Positions 15,648 through 20,732 of a stretch of 20,732 nucleotides of DNA are shown here, piece by piece. The translations under genes and the position numbers were made by a program. The notes beneath the pieces were generated by a model. It had not been told where the DNA came from and did not search any database. It was given only the letters and a program-made list of their open reading frames with translations. The first letter of the stretch is position 1; every line of letters starts with the position of its first letter. The stretch comes from Chlamydiota bacterium (GTDB taxonomy: Bacteria > Chlamydiota > Chlamydiia > Chlamydiales > SLFE01), in assembly GCA_011065065.1 (NCBI GenBank), contig JAAKFL010000012.1:1-20732 (forward strand), written 5' to 3'.

Positions 15648-15651
15648 GGCT

Positions 15652-15905
15652 CTGTTGGTGGGGTAGATCCTTTATCCTAGGCCTCCGCTTCGCTACAGCC
15701 TAGGCTATCAATTACCAGGCCTCCGGCCCTAGTACCCTATCGACAGGGGCCTAAAATAGATCACCCGAGGTGATCCAAAGGCTTTGTTAAATTTTACGGA
15801 CTCAAGAAGTTTAAATTAAAAATTTAAATTATATTTATCTGTTGTTAACACTAACCCCTTAAAATAAAGGTAGTTAAGGAATAAATCCTTAGCAAGGAGG
15901 GAATA
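15652..15905. other. Gene-free GC-rich tract with small hairpins, then AT-rich leader
   Basis: Together with 15211-15651 this makes a stretch of nearly 700 bp with no intact gene. To about 15775 it is GC-rich and dense in small inverted repeats: CCTAGGC/GCCTAGG (15676-15704), AGGCC/GGCCT (15717-15752) and GATCACC-CGA-GGTGATC (15759-15775). GGCTCTGTTG (15648) and GGCTTTGTTAAA (15780) resemble insertion-sequence ends, but there is no transposase between them. From about 15785 it turns AT-rich and leads into the next gene. TAAGGA-ATAAA-TCCTTA (15875-15891) forms a small hairpin just before the Shine-Dalgarno. Confidence 0.6.
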
Positions 15906-16244
15906 ATGGCAGTTAATCTTATCCATTCAGTCACCCCTAAGATTCCTGAACTAAAGGGAATCAATATCACAGGGAACGACATTATTGATACCGTAACAGA
16001 AGTTTCAAAGCCTATATTTGGGGCCGCTGGCTCAGCAGCAGCCACGGTTGCGATTTCTGTAGGTATTGGCTTGGCAGTGGGAGCCGGCCTCACCAGCGTG
16101 ACAAGTGCCACACTTGCCGCAGCTCCTGTTTTGATTCCAGTTGCAGGTGTTGTCGCGGCTATTGCAGGTGCTGCAATTTTGAGCGGCGGTGCAAAAGTTT
16201 TATTACCAAAACTTGGCATCAATTTAGGTAAAAAACTTTTTTAA
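15906..16244 (+). CDS. Small very hydrophobic Gly/Ala-rich membrane protein
   Basis: The 112-aa product is not recognised as a known family. An excellent AAGGAGG lies 6 nt before the ATG, which makes translation likely. Residues 1-36 are polar and end in IDTVTEVSKP. Two long hydrophobic segments follow (about 37-61 and 67-95), rich in Gly, Ala, Val and Ile and joined by a short turn. A basic C-terminus (GINLGKKLF) closes the protein. The paired hydrophobic segments recall chlamydial inclusion membrane (Inc) proteins. The Gly/Ala-rich helices also recall small pore-forming or bacteriocin-like peptides. It lies 82 bp upstream of the ankyrin/SNF2 gene on the same strand and could be co-transcribed with it. 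Expression is likely; function is a guess. Confidence 0.75.
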   Translation: MAVNLIHSVTPKIPELKGINITGNDIIDTVTEVSKPIFGAAGSAAATVAISVGIGLAVGAGLTSVTSATLAAAPVLIPVAGVVAAIAGAAILSGGAKVLLPKLGINLGKKLF

Positions 16245-16249
16245 AAAGG

Positions 16250-16278
16250 CGATTATAAAACTGTTGTTATTATAATCG
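16250..16278. promoter_or_regulatory. Inverted repeat after the small membrane protein gene
   Basis: CGATTATAA (16250-16258) and TTATAATCG (16270-16278) form a perfect 9-bp stem around 11 nt, 5 bp past the stop codon. No T-run follows, so it may be an operator or an RNA-processing or stabilising hairpin instead of a terminator. Confidence 0.45.
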
Positions 16279-16284
16279 ATATCC

Positions 16285-16305
16285 ATTAAGATAATTAATC
16301 TTAAT
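16285..16305. promoter_or_regulatory. Second palindrome just upstream of the ankyrin/SNF2 gene
   Basis: ATTAAGAT-AATTA-ATCTTAAT is a perfect 8-bp inverted repeat with a 5-nt spacer, ending 20 bp before the start codon. Its place suggests an operator overlapping the promoter or leader of the large gene. In AT-rich sequence, chance cannot be excluded. Confidence 0.4.
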
Positions 16306-16325
16306 ACATAAAATAGGTTTGTATA

Positions 16326-19300
16326 ATGGATGTCAATAGTGGATTTTTTAATTTTAATTGGAAAGACTACGATTTTAATTACTCTGATGGTGAAGATCAT
16401 TTAAATGATTTACTCAATGATTTTGAGGGCCAACCCGAATCATTTGATCCATTTGATGATATTCTAAGATCTGATGATTTTCCACCTTCGGAACCGGAAG
16501 AGATGGTTGTCACCCTTGCACCTCAAATGTCTCCACTCCCTGCTAGGACGATCATTCAAGATGGGCATGAATTACATAAATTTTTCGTGCAGATTGGAGA
16601 TGAGACTCTTAATATATTTAATAGTCCCTTTCCCGAGGCCATGCTATTGTGGAACCGCTTAATTTCAGTCCATAAAATTGGTAGGCCGTTAAATAACCTG
16701 GAAATTGAAGACATTCTTAATTATTGCCAAGTTATAATGACTAAGGGTGATACGAGATTTGCGAAAATTCAAGGTTACTATCTTCTCTGCTGGTTCCCGT
16801 TTGCATCTCAAGTATTCAAAAATGCTTCACTTGAGTCCGCTTTGATCTTTCTGGATCTTTTGAACAGTGCTAATATCAATCCAAATTTTTCTGACCCGTA
16901 TATTCAGGATAATGTTCAGTCTGTATTAAAGGAACTTGATTTAAGATTTAAGGATTTCATTCGACTCATTAACGAAGGACATACATGGGCACCTCGAATA
17001 CAAAGGTCTTGCATTGAGAGTGCGGTAAGTCGTCAATATCCTCTTAACTCTGCTCCATTTTCAACTGATCTCTCCAGTAACTTGCTATTCTGTGCGATAA
17101 AGTGGAGAAATCTAGAGGCAATTCGTTACTTGCTCGAGAAGGGAGCATTACCTAATGGCTCAAAGGGTGATTCTAAAACGATATTTGAATACCTCTTAGA
17201 GGATAAGTGGTGTGAATCAGAAGAAGGGATTGAAGCCATAAAACTTATGGTTAAGAGTAAGGCAACGATTCCTATTGCATCCATCGGGCTTCATCATAAC
17301 CTCACTGAGTATCGAGATTGTTCCACTGATCGAGGTTATTTCCTGATTTTTAAAAACATTCAATTTTCTCAAGATAGTCACACGTACCAATTGATAGCCT
17401 CGGCCCATAAACTTAGAAGAGCCGGTTGTTTAGTGACACATTTTATCAAATCAGAGGCTCTTGAAAAGATTGAGCTGATCCAAAACTTATTAAACGAACC
17501 AGAGAGCGAAAAGGTTGACGATCAATTACGTGAAATTTTCGAGCACATTCATCTGGATGATTTAATCTCAGAAAGCACTAACAGTCCTTATGCCGTTCGA
17601 TTTTTAGACATTCTGTTTAGAACTCATAATATTGAGAGAATTTTAAAACTCGTTCTGAAAGATGACGATTCTCAGACACTCTGGAATATAATAGAAACCT
17701 TACAGAAATTCGCAGAGCATGGAATGTTTGATCATGAAGAAAAAATTCGTTTTTTACCCTCTCTTTCATTGGTTCATGAAGAATTGGAAAAACGCGGAGA
17801 ATATTGGCGCCCAATTGAAGTGAGTTCAGACGGTGAAAAGTTGTTATTTCGATTTAACGAAGATCTTTTTGAAGGAATATCTTGGCAAATTGAACCAGTC
17901 TCTGAAGATGAATCTTCTAAGCTGGCGGATGCCATTCAAAAGATGGATAGAGGAATATTACCAGATATTAATGTTCAATTTCAATTAACCCTAGACAAAG
18001 AAGGTAAAGTTGTAAAAAGATGGAAAAGAAAGCTAATACATTTAGCACAACTGTACCCTCAATTTCCATTTCAATCTTCAAGTGAAGGCTATTTGTTGAA
18101 TGACTATTATGATTTGTTAACCATTCTCCGTTATTCAACAAAAATTCACCCTTCTATCTTAAATCGATTTAATTCGCTTCAGGCTCATTTATGGAAAACA
18201 TTTCCTCGACAAATAGAGTTGGTAAAGGATTTATTCAATTCGAATGATTCGGATGGCAAGAAATTAGACGAATTGTTGAATAGTAATTGTAATTCTGGGT
18301 GGGCATTAACCCCATTTGAAGAGGGTGAAAATTTATTATCGTTTTACATTAAGAAGGGTGATACGACTGCGGTAAATAAGATTTTGAATAGTAGAATAAA
18401 TAAAAATAATCTCTTTTCAACAGAGATATCAGGGAAGACCCCTTACCGTCTTCTTGTAGAAGGGTACCTAAAAAATAATGGTTTAGACTCTAATTTATTC
18501 ATACATGGCCTCAAACATCTGAATCTTTTATCGAACGAACATCAAGATTTAATTCCATTGCTAAGGGAAGAATTTCAAGAGAAATTCACTCTTATCACTC
18601 AACCAGGTGAAACGGATAGGTATCTCTTGGCTCTTGAATTCCCTGAAATTGAGAATCAGCAAAAGAAATCTGTTATCTTAACGCACATACCTGAATTGTG
18701 TTCCCGTTTATCGAATAATCGTATCATGTGTCAAGTTAACCTTTTTGATGCCTCAGAAATCGGTATCAAGCCATTTATACCAATATTACAAAAGGCGTTT
18801 CCTCTTTATATCAGCGATAAAATAATTCATATTGCTAAATTACGGAGTTTACTAAAACAACATGGATTAGATAAAAAATGGTTGCTTATTCTTCCATTCT
18901 TTCTACCAGTAGATCATGAATGCTATTTAAAGTTTTTACATTCAAACTTTGATAACAAAACTCTTATCTTAAACAGCATTTTTAATAAATTTCATGGTAA
19001 AGTCCATACTGTATCCAATGCTTACAAACCCAATTTGTTAAAGATTCTAAAAGGACTACAAGAATTTATAAAGTCCCCCAGCTCAGAACCAACTTCAACT
19101 ACACTTCTAAGTAAAGATGATAAGGTCTATCTTGAAAAGTGGAATCAGATCAAAAAGAGCCCTGACATGATGAGGTTGTGTCAAGTGGGCTATAAAAGGT
19201 TTCTGGATCAGTTAAAGAAATTCATCGAAGGAAATACGCAGTTATTTACTGATGCGGTCATCGAAGAAAATGGAATCTGGAGATTTAAGGCATCGTTCTT

Positions 19301-20732
19301 TGAACGTTTTCGTATTGGGGGTGAGAATATCAAGGGAATCTCCCGAAAAGGGGCGATTCGCGACTTCATCACTCACGACTTCAGAAGATACTGCAATTCC
19401 TATCAATTAGGTAAGATACCTCAATATTTCGGAGGAGAACCTCTTTCATTTATTGATCAAGTTGATGGAGCTTTTGCGTGGCTTACAGAGGGACAAAAAG
19501 AGCAGCTTGTAAACGCATTTATCTTGGACAAGGTCCACTATCTAACCCATCGAATTGAAAACCTTTCAACCGAAATCGACCGTGAAATTTATGAAGACCG
19601 TTCAGCCGAAATCCCCGCATTTCTCATTGAACAAGATGGAACGAATATCCAACTGCTTCCGATGAAATGCTTTTTCGGCAACGCAGGGCATCCTGTGGCC
19701 TACTGTCAAGATTACGATGAGGCGGCTTATCGGACTTTATTCGAAGCGTTAAACCTTGAAGAAGGTGTTGAACTGACTGGAGATGAGACTTATGGCTATC
19801 TGACGATTACGAAAAAGCAGCATCAGCAATTGATGGACAAGCTCCAAAATTCTTCAGCAGAAGAGTTGCCTTTTTGGGTGTTAAAACGGTCTCGTTATCT
19901 CTCATTCACTTTCAGTAGAAAAGGAAGGGGAGCCGGCGGAGGTTCGCAATTTACATCTGCGTTCAAAAACTCTAAAAAGCATTTTATCGAGGACGCCATA
20001 GTTGATCAGACTGATATCAACACAGCCCGTCCCCGAAAGAGACGTAAAACAAAATCAGAAGCCACTGGAACTTCCCTTCTCCAACAGGTAGCACCGCTCA
20101 CAATTGAAGGGTCTTATTTTAAGCAAGCTTCATTCAAAGTGTTGGAAAAGATGCGGAAGAGTCTTGATCTCACAAACGCTTACCATGGTGGACCCACAAT
20201 GTTGGATTGGCCTGACTCTCTTTTTGATCTTTCCTCAATTAATGTGGAAGAAATAGATCTTGGAGATTTACTCTTGCCACTCAAACCGTATCAGAGAAAA
20301 ACGCAGCAAACCATGGAAGCTCTCAAGACGAAGGATTTGTATCCCATTCTCGCTTTTGAAGCAGGTCTTGGAAAAACCATTACTTACATTCAATGTATTT
20401 TAAATGAGATTCTCAATGGGAATCAAAAAGATCATTTGATTGTCACTCCGAGGAATACTGCAGAACAAGCTTTTGCCTCAGTGAAAAACTGGATCGAATA
20501 CGCACAATTTATCAGTATGGTCGCCTTTATCCGAAATGGAATGCCATACAAAAGTTTTAAAATATGGTCAGCCATTGTGGGTCGATTGGACAAACTGAAA
20601 TCTCCATCAACTATGGTGGATGATGAGTGCACGATCACACAACTTAAATATCTGTTTGCAATTCTCAAAATTTATCGCTTTGACCCACCGAATCGTAATT
20701 TTATTATGCGACAATTTAATTTCCGTTCTTCT
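16326..20732 (+). CDS. Giant protein with ankyrin-like segments and a SNF2-type ATPase domain, cut by the right edge
   Basis: One frame stays open from ATG at 16326 to the last base, 1469 codons with no stop. SNF2 ATPases use ATP to translocate on DNA, and in eukaryotes to remodel chromatin. The N-terminus (1-60) is very acidic (D, E, F). An ankyrin-like unit lies at about 251-282 (LLFCAIKWRNLEAIRYLLEKGALPN), and a second, weaker one at about 670-700 (KKGDTTAVNKILNSR). Residues 1235-1243, RPRKRRKTK, resemble a monopartite nuclear localisation signal. The helicase begins with LKPYQRKTQ (1319-1327), Walker A FEAGLGKT (1344-1351) and motif Ia HLIVTPRNTAEQAF (1370-1383). SNF2 proteins usually have DEMGLGKT there. 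The DEXH motif and second lobe would lie beyond the edge. The Shine-Dalgarno is weak. Chlamydial SNF2 helicases are known, but this 1300-residue N-terminal part is unlike the standard ones. Confidence 0.85.
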   Translation, partial: MDVNSGFFNFNWKDYDFNYSDGEDHLNDLLNDFEGQPESFDPFDDILRSDDFPPSEPEEMVVTLAPQMSPLPARTIIQDGHELHKFFVQIGDETLNIFNSPFPEAMLLWNRLISVHKIGRPLNNLEIEDILNYCQVIMTKGDTRFAKIQGYYLLCWFPFASQVFKNASLESALIFLDLLNSANINPNFSDPYIQDNVQSVLKELDLRFKDFIRLINEGHTWAPRIQRSCIESAVSRQYPLNSAPFSTDLSSNLLFCAIKWRNLEAIRYLLEKGALPNGSKGDSKTIFEYLLEDKWCESEEGIEAIKLMVKSKATIPIASIGLHHNLTEYRDCSTDRGYFLIFKNIQFSQDSHTYQLIASAHKLRRAGCLVTHFIKSEALEKIELIQNLLNEPESEKVDDQLREIFEHIHLDDLISESTNSPYAVRFLDILFRTHNIERILKLVLKDDDSQTLWNIIETLQKFAEHGMFDHEEKIRFLPSLSLVHEELEKRGEYWRPIEVSSDGEKLLFRFNEDLFEGISWQIEPVSEDESSKLADAIQKMDRGILPDINVQFQLTLDKEGKVVKRWKRKLIHLAQLYPQFPFQSSSEGYLLNDYYDLLTILRYSTKIHPSILNRFNSLQAHLWKTFPRQIELVKDLFNSNDSDGKKLDELLNSNCNSGWALTPFEEGENLLSFYIKKGDTTAVNKILNSRINKNNLFSTEISGKTPYRLLVEGYLKNNGLDSNLFIHGLKHLNLLSNEHQDLIPLLREEFQEKFTLITQPGETDRYLLALEFPEIENQQKKSVILTHIPELCSRLSNNRIMCQVNLFDASEIGIKPFIPILQKAFPLYISDKIIHIAKLRSLLKQHGLDKKWLLILPFFLPVDHECYLKFLHSNFDNKTLILNSIFNKFHGKVHTVSNAYKPNLLKILKGLQEFIKSPSSEPTSTTLLSKDDKVYLEKWNQIKKSPDMMRLCQVGYKRFLDQLKKFIEGNTQLFTDAVIEENGIWRFKASFFERFRIGGENIKGISRKGAIRDFITHDFRRYCNSYQLGKIPQYFGGEPLSFIDQVDGAFAWLTEGQKEQLVNAFILDKVHYLTHRIENLSTEIDREIYEDRSAEIPAFLIEQDGTNIQLLPMKCFFGNAGHPVAYCQDYDEAAYRTLFEALNLEEGVELTGDETYGYLTITKKQHQQLMDKLQNSSAEELPFWVLKRSRYLSFTFSRKGRGAGGGSQFTSAFKNSKKHFIEDAIVDQTDINTARPRKRRKTKSEATGTSLLQQVAPLTIEGSYFKQASFKVLEKMRKSLDLTNAYHGGPTMLDWPDSLFDLSSINVEEIDLGDLLLPLKPYQRKTQQTMEALKTKDLYPILAFEAGLGKTITYIQCILNEILNGNQKDHLIVTPRNTAEQAFASVKNWIEYAQFISMVAFIRNGMPYKSFKIWSAIVGRLDKLKSPSTMVDDECTITQLKYLFAILKIYRFDPPNRNFIMRQFNFRSS

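Larger units (their letters stand above)
15338..15651. repeat. Long imperfect palindrome, about 314 bp
   Basis: Nested inverted repeats share one centre near 15478. The outer 10 bp are AGCCCTGAAA (15338-15347) and TTTCAGGGCT (15642-15651). A perfect 20-bp pair is at 15347-15366 and 15588-15607. A perfect 35-bp pair is at 15391-15425 and 15532-15566. An inner pair lies around 15448-15473 and 15485-15509. Between the 20- and 35-bp blocks the arms differ completely (24 versus 21 bases). The right arm also has a 34-base insert that forms its own hairpin. It may be an insertion-sequence derivative, a MITE-like element, or a head-to-head duplication of a gene's 5' end. No transposase is visible. 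Confidence 0.85.

Noticed and set aside
15648..15800. Insertion sequence bounded by GGCTCTGTTG and GGCTTTGTTAAA
   Set aside because: The two motifs are in the same orientation, only about 130 bp apart, and enclose no transposase. At most they are degraded ends.
13180..20732. Complete DISARM or type I restriction-modification locus
   Set aside because: Only a methyltransferase and a SNF2-type ATPase are present. No DrmA/DrmB-like gene, specificity subunit or nuclease is visible, and the SNF2 protein has a 1300-residue N-terminal part unlike DrmD.

Overview
The window looks like the chromosome of a member of the Chlamydiae, most likely an amoeba-associated 'environmental' chlamydia (Parachlamydiales type). 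Three things point there: a minus-strand block of yidC, dnaA and lgt, the gene neighbourhood known from Chlamydia trachomatis; a very long YidC (822 aa) and an Lgt with a large internal insertion; and eukaryote-like proteins (RING-H2, TPR, ankyrin-like plus SNF2). This placement rests on gene content and remembered synteny, not on a database search.

Layout. Bases 1-7590 run on the minus strand: lgt (cut by the left edge), a terminator, tRNA-Pro(TGG), dnaA, yidC, a secreted acidic protein of unknown function, and a PLP-dependent threonine/serine dehydratase. The secreted-protein gene sits between two inverted copies of a 16-bp sequence, each followed inward by CACAGAG-rich repeat sequence, so it looks like a cassette. 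From 7637 on, genes run on the plus strand: a RING-H2 protein with a C-terminal membrane anchor (candidate ubiquitin-ligase effector), a 685-aa TPR protein, an MgtE magnesium transporter overlapping a class I SAM methyltransferase by 4 bases, a 676-aa protein ending in a DNA-methyltransferase domain (SPPYF), about 700 bp without an intact gene that contains a long palindrome, a small very hydrophobic protein, and an ORF open at the right edge (at least 1469 codons) that carries ankyrin-like segments, a strong basic cluster and the start of a SNF2-type ATPase.

How the genes fit together. The left block is housekeeping: replication initiation, membrane protein insertion, lipoprotein maturation, amino-acid catabolism. 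The right block is accessory. Its two large proteins (DNA methyltransferase, SNF2-type ATPase) both act on DNA or chromatin, and both have basic clusters resembling nuclear localisation signals. They could be host-nucleus-directed effectors, or parts of a bacterial DNA-modification or defence system. The sequence alone does not decide.

The intergenic spaces hold three unrelated-looking palindromic families (CACAGAG, CGCGAAG, ACAGGAT cores) that share a repeat period close to 9 bp. They are the most unusual non-coding feature here.
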